Shown here piece after piece: positions 32,847-44,646 of a stretch of DNA of 64,000 nucleotides (position 1 is the first letter of the stretch; every line of letters begins with the position of its first letter). The stretch is from Macrolepiota albuminosa. Its lineage: Eukaryota > Basidiomycota > Agaricomycetes > Agaricales > Agaricaceae. The notes under the pieces were generated by a model. That model was not told the origin of the DNA, ran no database searches, and saw only the letters and a program-made list of their open reading frames with translations. The translations under genes were made by a program, and so were the position numbers. The DNA lies in assembly GCA_027475525.1 (NCBI GenBank), contig JAMWFC010000055.1, forward strand, positions 1,909,223-1,973,222, given 5' to 3'.

Positions 32847-35800
32847 TTAAGCGCCGGCACGCTTACTTAATTGATGTGGGCGCTTAACGCCCTTCAACTC
32901 CAAATAACGGTCAAGTGCCGCTAGCTTGGAGCAATGGGAGTGTGGCTCCCATGTTGTGTCCCCCAGGGACCATCGTACCTCAAACTCGAGCGTGTTACGC
33001 TCAGTCCACCGGTGCCCAATTATGCACTCGACGAACCATTCGTCATTGTCTCGAGCCCCAAAATCATAGGGGCCCGGGGTTGCCCTGTTAGGGAACAGCG
33101 CATCGTCAGACGCGCTGTACGGTTGCAATAGCGACACATGAAACTTAGGAACAATGTGTCGTTCCTGTAATGCCAGAGGCAACTCCAGCACATAGTTGGA
33201 GGTACCTGGCTCTGCGTCTAGGACGCGGTATGGGCCTACCCATTTTGGGCAGAGTTTACTCGCTCGTCCCTTTGAGAGCCTCAGATTACGCATTGATAGG
33301 TATACCAACGCTCCTACAGCTATTGGCGGGTCTGCTCGCCTACGGTGATTGGTGTTTTTTGCCTGAAAGACTCGTGCCTCTATGATGGCGTCATGCGCCG
33401 CCGCAATGTTCTCCAGGGCCTGCCTGGCGAACTCGACGACTCCTCGGTGAGCCACCGTATCAGCACGAACTTCGTGCAGCATGGAGGGCAAGTACCCTCC
33501 GTTGAGTTCAAAGGGCGCATACCCTGTGGTATCTGAGATACTCGCATTAATTGCGAACTCAGTGAGTGGACACCAGTCCACCCAGTCCCGTTGGTCAGGG
33601 CGAACAACTGCCCTCAGAATCTGACCTATACTGCAGTTAGCCTGCTCTGTCTGCCCATCTGTTTGAGGATGGAAGGACGTCGACATAAGGAGTCGTGCTC
33701 CTAGCAGTTTGTGGAGTTCTCTCCACCATTGAGACGTGAACTTTGAGTCACGGTCGCTCACAATGGTGCTAGGCAGCCCATGCAGCCTGACGATCTCCCT
33801 CAGGTAGATCCATGACAGCTCTTTAGCCATCAGCGTAGTTCGCACCGGTATGAGGTGCACCATGCTCATCATGCAGCATATGACCACCCAGAGGTAATTG
33901 AACCCTCTGGACTCGGGAAAGGGACCTACAAAGTCCATTCCGATCGAATCCCAAGGTTTCACCGGCACAGGTAGCTGGTGTAGCTTCCCAGGAGGGGATC
34001 CAGGGGGCAACTTTGCCCTCTGACACGCTGCGCATGAAGCGCAGAACTTAGTCACTTCTTGAGCCATACATGGCCACCAATACCATCTCCGGATGTAGCC
34101 CAACATCCGGGCGGCACCAAAGTGCCCCACCAGGGCATGGGCCTGGTCCAAGACCCGCGTAACAATGGTTCGCGTACGGGGGAGGCAGACCACTGCCACC
34201 CCTTGACGGTTCTCCGTCGTGATCAGTCCATCAGGCTCATGCCTGAACCGAGGATGGTCATCAGGATTGGCAATTATCTTGGCGAAGAGGGAATCATCGC
34301 TATAGTCCTGCACCACTTCCTTCTGGAAGTCGTCATTGACCAGGCTAGGAGGCTGGGATGAAGGCAATTCGCCTTTGAGCATCTCCGCAAGCGTAACGGG
34401 TACATCGTGGCGCTTGTGCTCCCTAGTGGATGCTGGGTCCACAGCTTCATGCTCCTTGAGCAACTGGGCAGCTACATCCCGCTCTTCACGCTGCTCTCTG
34501 AGGCGAGTGCTTCGCCTCCGTTCATCGTCACACATAGCGCGTACTTCCAGGACATGCTCCCTGAGCTCCTGGTATTGGTGGAGAGGTAAATCCTCTCCAT
34601 CAGGGTCTATGCGGCAGTCTGCCTGCACATACTCATGAGGCTCGTGAGCCTCCCCAACTACATCACTCTCAAAGTAGCGCGACAAGCAGTCTGCCACTTT
34701 GTTGAGTTCACCTTTAACATAGGTGATGTCGAACTGGTATCTCGACATGTAGTCTATCCACCGTCGCTGATGCGGCGACAAGTTCACCTGAGTTTTGAAG
34801 AACTCAAGGGCCTTGTGGTCCGTTATGATGTGGATGGGATATCCCATCAGCTTATCCTCCCATTTGAGGAGGGCTTCAAGTATGGCAAGAGTCTCCAACT
34901 CATGCACCGCATAGTTTTGCTGGGCTGTCGTGAACTTCTTCGACATGAACCCTGCTGGGCGGCATGTCTGCCAGCTGCTTCCCTGGCTGTACATGGCTCC
35001 AATGCCTGTCTTGGATGCGTCACAAATGAGCCATATCGGCTCGTCCCGTCTAGGGTCGATTGGTCAAATCACCGGAGTCTTTGTACAGATCCGTTTGACC
35101 ATCTCAAAGCACCGCTGGTGCAACGGCCTCCAATTGAACGGTGACCCGTTCTGTGTCATGGCCATAAGTGGCCCAGTATAGGCTGTAACATCGGGCAAGA
35201 AGCTCGATATGTAATTGACAAGACCAACAAACCGTTGGATGTCATTGTAGTTTTGGGGCGTTCGCCACTCCCGAATGCAATTGAGCTTGTCCTGATTGGG
35301 GTGGATACCCTGCTCATCAATGACATGCCCTAGGCAGTCTATACTCTGAGCGTAGAGCTCACATTTCTTCCACTTCAAGTACAACTTGTACTTGCACAGT
35401 CGTTCAAATACAACTCTGAGGTGCTGCTCATGCTCCTCCATAGTATCCAAGTAGATGAATATGTCATCTAAGTAGACATGCATGAAACGTCCTATTACGT
35501 CTCGGAAGATAGAGGTCATTAGCCTCTGGAAAGTTGCTGGAGCATTGCAGTCTCCAATCTGCATTATATTGCTTGTGAATGTACCCATGATCGACGCAAA
35601 TACGGTCTTGGGTACGTCCTCGGTGCGAATGCGCACCTGCTCGTAAGCGTCAGTAAGGTCAATCTTCGAGCGATACTTCGCCCGAGCCACGTCTTCCCAG
35701 ATCACCTCTTGATCTGGTAAAGGAGTTACATCCTTTATGGTATTGTCATTGCGCTGACGTGCATCAAGAGCTGTTCGAAGGGTTCCATCCTTCTTCGGGA

Positions 35801-36232
35801 TGCACAATAATGGTGCAGCTTGAGCGGTGGTGCATGGGGACCACCATTGAGCATTCAAGTAGCGATTAGTTTTATCGCGTAGTTGCTCCTGGAGGGCGTG
35901 CGGGCAGCGCGGCAAGTGGTACTTATACTGCTTGCTCTCGTCTATGAGATTGATCTCATGGTTCACCTCCCGCCATGGCGGCAGCTCCTCCTTGGTCCCG
36001 TTGACCATGTCGGCAAATTCTTCTTGCCATTGCTGACACAACTGAGGAATATCTTCCTCACGAAGGCTTGTCGCCTTCTGCTTCCCCTTCATACGTACCG
36101 GGGGAAGTACTTCCACCGTCTCTGAGGGTGGTCGAGGCGGCGGTGCATACTGCTCGCGCATTGCGAGCACCCGCTGCAGCTGCCTTATAAGCCACGAGGC
36201 TTGTTCCCTCACGTACAAGTGAGTATGCTACG
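32847..36232 (-). pseudogene. G2 pol: RT, RNase H, integrase, chromodomain
   Basis: Single minus-strand frame with one TGA (35064-35066) between RT and RNase H. RT: PLLCIPKKDGTLRTALD, KIDLTDAYEQVRI, NAPATFQRLM, and YLDD intact (GAT GAC at 35463-35468). RNase H: WLICDASKTGIGAM just after the stop, HELETLAILEAL, HIITDHKALEF, KVADCLSRYF. Integrase: H-x-H (HALVGH) and CASCAACQ zinc motif, DDE residues in MDFVGPFP, VSDRDSKF and QTEQAN. The C-terminus is a chromodomain (EWFVECIIGHRW, EFEVRWSLGDTTWEP), which in chromoviruses steers integration to modified chromatin. The frame overlaps the preceding Gag frame by about 170 nt. Comparison of the two frames suggests that a one-base G insertion near 36210 separated them. 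Confidence 0.93.
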
Positions 36233-39200
36233 GACATCTTGTCCGAAGCTGGCTGGTGATATGCTGGGTGGACGGTCATCCATCTCTGGTGCGCATTTCG
36301 CGCACACGTAGCTGCCACCAGCTCATTCCACTCTTGCGGCATTCGGGAGTCATATGCCCAGTCGTACTCCGGTAGGGGGGCTGGTCGCTCCCATAGGGAC
36401 CGTGTGTCCCCCTCTTCTGAGGCTTCTGCCTCTCGGATGCTGTCTTTCAAGTCTTCCAACTTGACTTGTGAGGACGTAGGTGGGCATACATCCACTGAGT
36501 CCCCCCGTCGTCTCGCCTTTCGATGGTGTTTGTCTGGAGGCCTTGCGCCTCGAATCTCCGGAGCGCTTATTCGCTCGTTGCTCCTCTTGGAGGCTTGATA
36601 CTCCTCCTCGCTCATAATTACCACGCTGTGGTCTGAGCTCAGTCCAGGCATCACCTGTACTTCCTCCTCCACATCCTCCACGGTCGGCACTCTGCGCCGG
36701 CCAAGTCATGGAGAGTCCTTGCGTTTCTCCGTAGTGCGATGACGTCACAGACGATTATCAGTGTCGTCTGCTGTAGCTCGCTCGGCTGGGATCACTTTCC
36801 CATTCACTAGCACCTGACAATGGTCAAAGTCTAATATGACTTTGTTACGCCGCATGAATGGCGTTCCCAGTATCATATCGTAGCGATCAAAATTCGCTAC
36901 ATCCATGTATTCTCGGCTACGTGAGCCCGGCGTTTGGACATTCACATGTGTCCCATACTGCACCATGGCTCGGCTCCCTACGGTGCCCAGCTGTAACGCC
37001 AATGGCATATCCAACTCCTGCATGGATATTCCGTACACATGGGCAAACTGGGGTGTTATGCCCGACGTAGTGCTCCCAGAGTCCCATAGAGTCCATGCCT
37101 TGTGGCCGTCTACGTCCACATACGAGACCAGGCACTCCTTGTCTGCTCGCTTCAATGTAGGGCGCTGCAAAGTGCCCTCTGCACGACGAAGGGTCACCTT
37201 CTTCATCCGAACTACGTTATTCCGTTCGGGATCATTTGTGGACGGCCAATCCGTCATTGCCGCTAGGCACTCAGAGTCGCTGTCGCGACTGTAATACTCA
37301 TTGTCGTAGACGTCGTCATATACGTCGACTGTGACGTACTCCTCCCCCTCCATGACCACACTCTCGGGCTTGGCGCCCAATGCCTCCTCTGGGGGCTCCT
37401 GGTCGTTTGTGGGGTGCTCTGCCTCAGACTCGGCAGATATGTCTCCGTCACTCCCACTCGCAGCTGCCATATGTGCAGCCCGAAGGTGGGCGCAGGGTGT
37501 ATACCCCTTCCTCGGGGCTCCTGGCTTCGCGGGGCAGTTGGTAGCATAGTGGCCTGGTTGGCCACACGCGAAACAAGTCCCCGTCTGACCTGGTGGGTTG
37601 GCCGGCTTGAAGTCCGGCCTTGGTTTGGGACGTTCTCCGTCCGGCGCCTGCTCTGGGCGTGGGCGGCTCTGCCCTCGGTTCGCAGCAGGAGTTCTGCGTA
37701 CAACAAACCACGTGTTGCGGTCACGGTCCAAATCGGTCTTTTTGGCCAGGAAGGTCCCCACATGCTGACCCCGTGAGGGTGTCCCACCAGGCGGTAGTCA
37801 CCTGGGTCCCCCTTTGTGTCCACTCCGATGTTCGTAGTGGTTAGCAGTCTTCAGAGACTGCTCATACCGGATGGCATATGCCACAAATTCTTCCACATCG
37901 TTGACTTCTGGGGACAATCCGTCCTCACGTATCAAATAGCAGCGCATGTCCGCTGGAATGCCATCCAAGAACGTTTTGAGCATTGTATACCCGTCCGGGT
38001 ATACTGCCATGTTCTGGGCATGGTCATTAAGGGTATCATAGAACCCTTGTACTCCCAACTTCTCGGTGTACTTGGCGGACTGGAAGTCCCGCCTTGCATC
38101 CTGGAGCGTTGAGGGGTGTACGAATTGATCGTACAGTCCTGTAAGGACTCCTTTGAACGTCCAGTCATATTGGACACGGTTGACGTGCAGTACTGCCCGT
38201 CGAAACCATCCCATGGCCTCTCCAGCCAAGAACTCAGGCAGAACGAAAATTCGTTCTCGGTCCATACGGTCACCTCCGTATAAGCACATGGCAAGATGGG
38301 TGCATACATCCATCGCCCAATCTTCCAGGTCGCTGAACTTGGACGCGCCTGTATAGGCGCGAATGTGCCTACTGTCTGCTTTATGCAGCTTCACTCCGTC
38401 TGGTAACTGTAAGGTTACGCCCAGGGCATCATCGACTACTCGATGCAGGCGATTGTGCATGGCTTCACGATGCATTCAAATGGCCTCCCACTGACCTGGG
38501 GATCTAGTCGCCAAATCAGCGGCTTGGGGAAGCGACTTCCCTTGTTCACCTTGCGGAGGACGTCCCGAACCTCCTCGACTGTGGGCATAATTGCCCTCGT
38601 CTCGAGGGATCGACCTAGGGCCGTCATCCCGGCCGTTACCAGGGACATCACGTCTTGTGGCGCCATCTCGATCGAGGAAGTCTCCTCGATCATGATCGTT
38701 GCGCCGCCCTGGACCTGGAGAAGCTTGATTCTCCTGACCCTGCGTGACGAATTGACAACGCATCTCGTCAATGGGCTTAGTGCCCTCGAATACGATGCCC
38801 TGATCGTCAATAAGGGATTGTCCCTTAGTCCTGAGGTCACCATTGCGCATACGTTGATACGCAACTCTGTCGCTCAACGTTTCAGCCATGGGCATGCGCA
38901 GCATCACAGATGCCTCGCTCTCCACCTTGAGCACGGTACTATTGTGCCCGTCCAGACCTGACATATCTGTCCTACGGTCATGGTTACGCATGTGTGGGGG
39001 CTCCTCATGCCACCCTTGTCCTACTGAAGTATAAAAAGTACTCACCGGTCTTACTTCGGGCACTTCTTGCACCCGTGCTAGTGCCTCCACTAGCTTGATT
39101 CCGACGTCTTGATTGCGTCATGCTGAGCATTCTTCAGACGTGTGGCTCCAGGGGGTCGAGACCCCCGATTGCCGTGTGGCCTTACGCTGCACATACATTT

Positions 39201-40041
39201 GCAGCTCCATAGTGAGCACTCTCACCATTAAATCAGTATATTTCGTACTGAATACATTGGGCACTTCGTGCCCTTGTCGCCTAAGTGCTACTATATGGGC
39301 TGACGCGTAGCGCTCAAGTCACGCTTGGGTGGTGTATTTCATCACCTCTGGGTGCAAGTCCCAGAACACCCGCAAGTGCACGGTGTACGCGGTTTTCAGC
39401 CGCTGTTCCTCTGCTCTGGCGTCGTCGTCACTTGACAACTCCATCACCTCCTCTGGAAGCTCTACAACCTCTGGAGCTTCCTCCACTGCTGGTGTGCGTG
39501 GGAATCGATCTTCCACGCGGTGTACTTCAGGCCTTGCAGCCTCCTCTGGTACCTCTTCTAAGCGGGCTTCCGCTACTTTAGAAGGCATTGGACCTGCTGT
39601 GGACCGCCTGGTCCCACTGCTCCGGCTCGCAGGGAGGGCTCTCCCAGTCCATACTGACGACTCGGCGTCTCCTGGGGTGCCATAGGCGCCGGTTGACTGT
39701 CGGCTGTCCTGTGGCGGTCCTTTGGAAGCCAATCAGCTAGACCGTCGCGGTCCCCCTGGCAGCTGCGTAACTGGGGGCGTTAATCCCCCAGGCATCTTGT
39801 CCTGGAGGCGTTGCGGACCATCCTGCTGTGAGCTTTCAGCTCTCCGGGCCTCGCTCTCATTCCCAGCCAGGTCGGTACTCTGACCTCGGTCTCGAGCCTT
39901 GGGTCTTACCTGACCCGCATTGGACGCTGACGCGTCCTGAGTGTTGGCTGGGTCTCCCCATAGGTCATGGGCATTTCGCCCGCCGTCAGTGGGCACTGCA
40001 GGTATGGGATTACTCATCGATCCCCTGTTTGAAATTTGCAT
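36058..40041 (-). pseudogene. G2 gag and protease
   Basis: One frame from ATG 40041, 107 nt inside the 5' LTR, down to 36058. It is broken by TGA at 39733, 39319, 38476, 37798, 36745 and about 36706; no TAA or TAG occurs. N-terminal part: Pro/Ser/Glu-rich. Capsid (37798-38475): KFSDLEDWAMDVCTHL, GEAMGWFRRAV, a retrotransposon Gag pattern. Nucleocapsid: CFACGQPGHYATNC (CX2CX4HX4C, about 37.5 kb). Protease: LWDSGSTTSG active site and YDMILGTPFM strand (about 36.8-37.1 kb). The last segment (36058-36690) is a linker that runs into pol in another frame. Confidence 0.9.
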
Positions 40042-40148
40042 GGTGTGGCTGTGCGAGAAGCTCGAGAAGCTGATAGAGTTCTGTCAACGAACTCAACGAC
40101 TGACGTCGGATGCTAGGCAATAGATCCTAGCTGGCGGATTCAAAAAAA

Positions 40149-40375
40149 TGTAACGAAGTTACAGGAATTGTAAGAGCTTAGGTTCACACTGCACAGAATC
40201 AGACCAGTCCGGTCTATTGACTATGTAGTATCAACACAAAATAAGCTGCTTTGTAAGCAGCAGGTAAAACTACTTATATACTAATGTAAATAATATTATA
40301 TTATAATAAATATAATTTACTATTATACAGTAAGTAAAGCTATGTGGCCAACGCCACATAGCGGACTACGCTACA
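40149..40375 (-). repeat. G2 5' LTR
   Basis: 227 bp, tgtaacgaag...cgctaca. Immediately inside it on the minus strand comes a T-run and then gaatccgccagc. There is no TGG-starting primer-binding site, so priming may use another mechanism. Confidence 0.95.
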
Positions 40376-40380
40376 ATACT
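40376..40380 (+). repeat. TSD of nested G2 (right)
   Basis: atact, identical to 29237-29241. Confidence 0.93.
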
Positions 40381-40483
40381 CTAATTCCTTGAAATACTGG
40401 GAGAGCTCCCATGGCTTGGACTCGTCCCATTTCGGTGCCGAGAAGTGGTTATGTGGCGGCATGTGCTGGACTTGTTGTTCCAT
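40376..40483 (-). pseudogene. G1 gag N-terminus, separated by nested G2
   Basis: Starts with ATG at 40483 and runs MEQQVQHMPPHNHFSAPKW, then LSQYFKELEY. After one TSD copy is removed it joins in frame at 29236 to give a typical Gag N-terminal motif (P-K-W-D...YF-ELEYLF). This shows that gag was whole when G2 inserted. Confidence 0.9.
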
Positions 40484-40943
40484 AGCGACTGTGTTGGCGA
40501 GTTCGGTTAGCGGTTGTGGGGAAGGGGTTCTTGAGATTGGCGACGGGGTAAGAGAAATGACAAGTTGAGAAAGAGGTGTTAACAGAGTAATGGGTGTGAC
40601 TGGTTGTGGTACGGCAAGCGGCGATGCTAAGAGGTCGTTGGCGCTAAAGTCGAGAGAATGCGGGAAGAGATCAGGAAATTTGTCTACAGTGGCGTTCTGT
40701 AGTTCCTGTGCAAGAGAGAGACCCGGTAAGGCACCAGGTGGTTGTGGAGTTGATGGGTGGGAAGGAGCTAAGCCTTCTGTTCCTGTGCAAGAGAGAGACC
40801 CGGTAAGGCACCAGGTGGTTGTGGAGTTGATGGGTGGGAAGGAGCTAAGCCTTCTGCCGACTGCTCTAGCAGGCAGCGCCTATGCTGGAGACGGGCTTCT
40901 GGTGGAATTCTGCCCTAGAGATCCCTTGCAGTGGGCTCCAATT
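40484..40943 (-). other. G1 leader with primer-binding site
   Basis: Untranslated region between the G1 5' LTR and the gag ATG. It carries a 77-bp tandem duplication (separate entry), which is probably artefactual. A primer-binding site tggagcccac (minus strand, plus 40931-40940) lies 3 nt from the LTR and would pair with a tRNA 3' end ...GTGGGCTCCA. Confidence 0.7.
40703..40856 (+). repeat. 77-bp tandem duplication in the G1 leader
   Basis: Copies start at 40703 and 40780 (ttcctgtgcaagagagagac). Confidence 0.93.
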
Positions 40944-41847
40944 TGATGACGCCCAAAGTTTGGTCAGTAACAAATATAACTATAGTGTTACCGTACCAAA
41001 AGCTTGCGTTGGGCACGCTATAAGTAATGTGAGGAGTCCCAGGCAGGTCTCAGAGAACACGCCTATGAAAATAAGAAAAAGTCGGTAAGGGGTCGGCAAG
41101 TGCAAACTGCTAAGGTAAAGTGCCTATGAAAGAAGCAGTAAGTGAACATGGCAATGTGAATGGCAAGAGCGCGGTAAGCTTAGCAGAGTCTAAGCGTCAA
41201 TAATGCCTGCCGTAGCTGCAAGGCGTGAGTGTGTCGAGCATTAACGAGAGTCTGCAACTGCTGATGAGTTCGACATTGCCGACCGTAAATGAAGTCTTGA
41301 TCGTAAGGGAGACTGAAGAAGTGGGAGCAGGAAACTCTGGTCTATTGTTTGATTGGTATGTACAAATCGGTAAGTACTTTTTATACTACAATGAGTTCAC
41401 CATTGCCAGTGACCAACCATTGCCAAAGTGCGGTAAACTGGAAAATTTCATAGGGGTAGCTCCAACGGTTTCAGATTTCTGCCGTCCATTCAAGACCCTT
41501 AGCGGTGCCAGGTGGCAGATCGCGATGCTAAACCATCAGTCCATCACCCTTCTGTCTGTCCAAAAGGCTAAGCAATGTCAGACGCCAAGGTCAAATGCCA
41601 AGCTGTCCATCAGTTTTTGATAGATCATCAATCTTCTCGCTAAGCACTGTCATTAGTGACAGATGCCATCTGTCAGTTGTCATTCTTGCTGCCGTTGGCG
41701 CTATCATTGATTGGATCTGCTTCTTGCCATGCGCGGCCATCAAATATTGCCAAAATTGGTTAATTAGCATGCACTAAGGTATCCTGAGTCGGTGCCACGT
41801 TGCTGTCGCCTGCCGTTGATGCGCTGATCCTGTATGGGGTCCTATCA
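40944..41847 (-). repeat. G1 5' LTR
   Basis: Starts tgatgacgcc and ends ggtcctatca. It is about 95% identical to the left LTR by eye. Many differences are CpG in one copy against TpG or CpA in the other. Confidence 0.93.
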
Positions 41848-42022
41848 ACATGCTTTCTGTACTGTATTACTTGTTATAATTTTACCCATCGGAGCGTTCT
41901 AGTCACGAGTAAGTCATAAGTACCAGGTCATTATACAGCGACGGTATTTGCTTCCATAAGGTGTCCGTTGAGCAAGTCCAATGCAACATAGAATGCTTAT
42001 ACAAGTAAAACCAAGCGGTAGC
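41848..42022. other. Short flank between G1 and G3
   Basis: 175 bp of unassigned sequence. It shows no perfect TSD for G1. Confidence 0.5.
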
Positions 42023-42320
42023 TGTCAGGTTCCACTGAGTCGGGGGCTTTCTGGGAAAGCAATCGCCCTTACAATGCGGACTTGACCTATGGATACTCGG
42101 GTGTCTGGAACTCCAGGGTTCAAGACGTGGACAGGGGCAGTCCCAGGAGAGGGGACTTGGTCCGGGGGTTTTGAGTTGTGAGTAGTTGGGGGATTTGGGT
42201 GGGGGTCGAGTCGTGAACCAGGGGTTCTAAGATGAGACCAAGTTAGCTAATTAAAGTCACAAAGTGTGTACTAATCTTAGAGCACGTGAATATTCAAGCG
42301 TGCCAGTCAAGGCGTACAAG
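42023..42320 (-). repeat. Inverted fragment of a G3 LTR
   Basis: Starts tgtcaggttc, the reverse complement of the G3 LTR 3' end, and matches the first 300 bp of the full inverted LTR at 59644-60366. It then changes abruptly to the start of a forward LTR (gtcacgacccc at 42321), giving a head-on LTR junction. Confidence 0.85.
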
Positions 42321-43065
42321 GTCACGACCCCTCCCCTCTGGACCCACCCCAGGACACCCCCAGAACACCATCCAGGACCCTCCCTCCAACCCCACAGGGC
42401 ACGCCCCGCCATCACAACTACCGACACCGCCATCACGTGCATCAAGGACCGCCATCAGCCGCCATCAGCCCCGATCAACGATCAGATCATGTGATTCGCT
42501 TCCAGCCATCACGCATCACGCATCACAGCTCCCTCTGCACCAACTGATCGCACGCCCCACACACACGATCCAAGTATACAGTCCCAGCCCGCTACTCAAT
42601 GACCCCCAGAACCCATCCCAGACACCCCGGAACCCTGAGACCTGGTCCCGTAGTACTTATAGCATAGTTCCCCGTTGTATTCGTTAGTCTTGATATTACA
42701 CTGTTACACTGCTTTAACTTGGTTACTTGGATTGTTGCGTGCCCTCTGTTTGACTGGTACGCACTGACTGGCACGCTTGAATACTTGTGTGCTCTAAGAC
42801 TGGTACGCACTTCGTGACTTTAATTAGCTAACTTGGTCTCATCTTAGAACCCCTGGTTCACGACTCGACCCCCACCCAAATCCCCCAACTACTCACAACC
42901 CAAAACTCCCGGACCAAGTCCCCTCTTCCGGGACTGCCCCTGTCCGCGTCTTGAACCCCGGAGTCCTAGCACCGGAGTTCAAGACACCTGAGTATCCGTA
43001 GGTCAAGTCCACATTGTAAGGGTGATTGCTTTCCCAGAAAGCCCCCGATTCAGCAGAACCTGACA
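42321..43065 (+). repeat. G3-A 5' LTR
   Basis: Begins gtcacgacccc (first T lost at the inverted junction) and ends cagaacctgaca. Internal words match 53369-54172 and the inverted 59644-60366. Confidence 0.92.
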
Positions 43066-44308
43066 TAATATCAAGACTCCCTCCTTACACTGTTCTTGAT
43101 GGCTACGTACACTCACACCTATTATCCCACAGGCTACCAGACCAACCCCTACAGACACCCAGTACCCGATCATTACTCCGCACAGACCCCCCGCCCCGCC
43201 TATCCACCCCTCCCATATGAACCCCAATACCTCCACCACCACTGGGCCCCTGACCCATCTCTCTATGATTTGGGGCCCTCAGCTAGCTGGGCCCCTCTGC
43301 CCAACCTAGCCATGGCGCGACCCGTGGAGGTCCCCTCGTACCGGAGCATCTCCGGGGGCCTAGCAGAGACACCACCAGTCCCCAGTGGACCTCGTCCGGT
43401 ACCTCCCAGCAAGGGCCCCTCTGCATCCACCCCCTACTACGGTTACCAGCGTCCTGCTCCCCAACCCTGGGGACCTCTCAACTACGACTACCCCCCTCGT
43501 CACTACCTGGCTGCCGCTCCACCTGCTCGAACCCCTCCCTCGCCAATGGGACAACGACGTCTCGAGGAGTATGAATGGCAACGGGACAAAGTACTCTGCT
43601 CATTCAGGATCTCGCCGGAGGACTTTGCGCAACGGGCAAGGGCGCTGCTCATGGAATTTGGACACGATGACTTCGAAGGCACTCCGGAGGAATGGGCTCA
43701 CTGCTTGGTCAAATTTGGGGATCGCCTCATGCGAGAAGAACTCCCGGAGCAAACTATGGTAAAGTATAGGCGCAACACGATCCTCCGGGAAGAATTACAG
43801 CAACTGCTCGACGAAGTCCACGCGTCCCCCTCCCCTCGGCCCATCAACGACCCCGCGGACCCAGGTCGCTCGATTCACATTCGACGGGAACCCCCGGAAC
43901 CGGTCCCAGCAGTCCCGGCAGCCCCCACGGTCCCCACTCCGGAGCAACGACAACGGGAAGAACGGCAGAACGCCTCAGCCATATTACGGTCCCTCAACCC
44001 AGCTGGAGGCCTCTTCGATCAACCCGCGGCCCGCACGGTAGGCTTGTCAAATCGCCGCAGGGCTAACTCCGTCCCTAGTACCTTCGAGGCCTGGGGACAG
44101 CCCCAAAGACCCCTGGAACCCCTCCCGCGAACAGACAACGCCCGACCCCCGGCCCCGGCGAACCCCGGCAGACCCCGCGCGGACACCCCTAGCACGGACG
44201 ACACGCTGTGCTACATCGACGAGCTTACGCGTGGCAACAACGAACCACGTCCCGCGCCCGCGCCCGTCCCGGTACCGCCCCCTACGTCAGCCCCGGTCCC
44301 TCCGGAAC

Positions 44309-44462
44309 GCAACTTCCGCCGCGATCCGCCACCCCACTTCGACCTACGAAACCCCCCGCGACCCCCGATACAAGCACGACCCTCCGCAACTTCCGCCGCG
44401 ATCCGCCACCCCACTTCGACCTACGAAACCCCCCGCGACCCCCGATACAAGCACGACCCTCC
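44309..44462 (+). repeat. 77-bp tandem duplication in G3-A gag
   Basis: Copies start at 44309 and 44386 (gcaacttccgccgcgatccg). Confidence 0.95.
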
Positions 44463-44492
44463 CAGGTTGAACGTCCCCCGCGCAACCCAGTA

Positions 44493-44646
44493 CCCGACCC
44501 AGCACCCAACCCCCCTCCGCCCGACCCGACACCGCCGAACCCTCCCCGACCACCTCCGCCACCCCCAGCCCCGACCCAGCACCCAACCCCCCTCCGCCCG
44601 ACCCGACACCGCCGAACCCTCCCCGACCACCTCCGCCACCCCCAGC
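44493..44646 (+). repeat. 77-bp tandem duplication in G3-A gag
   Basis: Copies start at 44493 and 44570 (cccgacccagcacccaaccc). Confidence 0.95.

Larger units (their letters stand above)
29242..40375 (-). mobile_element. G2: complete Ty3/gypsy chromovirus nested in G1 gag, with two extra ORFs
   Basis: 11.1 kb with LTRs of 234 and 227 bp (tgtaa...ctaca) and the perfect TSD atact. Order on the minus strand: 5' LTR, gag with zinc knuckle, aspartic protease, RT, RNase H, integrase, chromodomain, then accessory frames X and Y, then the polypurine tract and 3' LTR. It is free of the 77-bp duplications seen elsewhere. Seven in-frame TGA codons and one frame change break gag-pol. Confidence 0.96.
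18912..41847 (-). mobile_element. G1: Ty3/gypsy element with antisense accessory gene, split by two later insertions
   Basis: Two LTRs of about 904 bp (18912-19815 and 40944-41847) enclose gag, protease, RT, RNase H and integrase on the minus strand. A spliced gene on the plus strand lies next to the 3' LTR. A polypurine tract abuts the 3' (left) LTR, and a TGG-type primer-binding site lies 3 nt inside the 5' (right) LTR, both confirming the minus orientation. Removing nested G2 (29242-40375) restores gag, and removing the solo LTR (25585-26103) restores RT. I found no clear target-site duplication (gatgt on the left, acatg on the right). LTR differences are mostly C/T and G/A at CpG. Seven in-frame TGA codons inactivate the polyprotein. 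Confidence 0.93.

Noticed and set aside
2495..40041. TGA might be a sense codon (recoding) in this organism
   Set aside because: TGA also ends frames at natural ends, and copies A and B show CGA changed to TGA directly, so mutation explains it.
18907..41852. Target-site duplication for G1
   Set aside because: The flanks gatgt and acatg do not match. Shifting the LTR ends by one or two bases does not give a convincing repeat.
42023..43065. Inverted-repeat DNA transposon or fold-back element
   Set aside because: Both arms are pieces of the G3 LTR with its TG and CA ends; no transposase lies between them.
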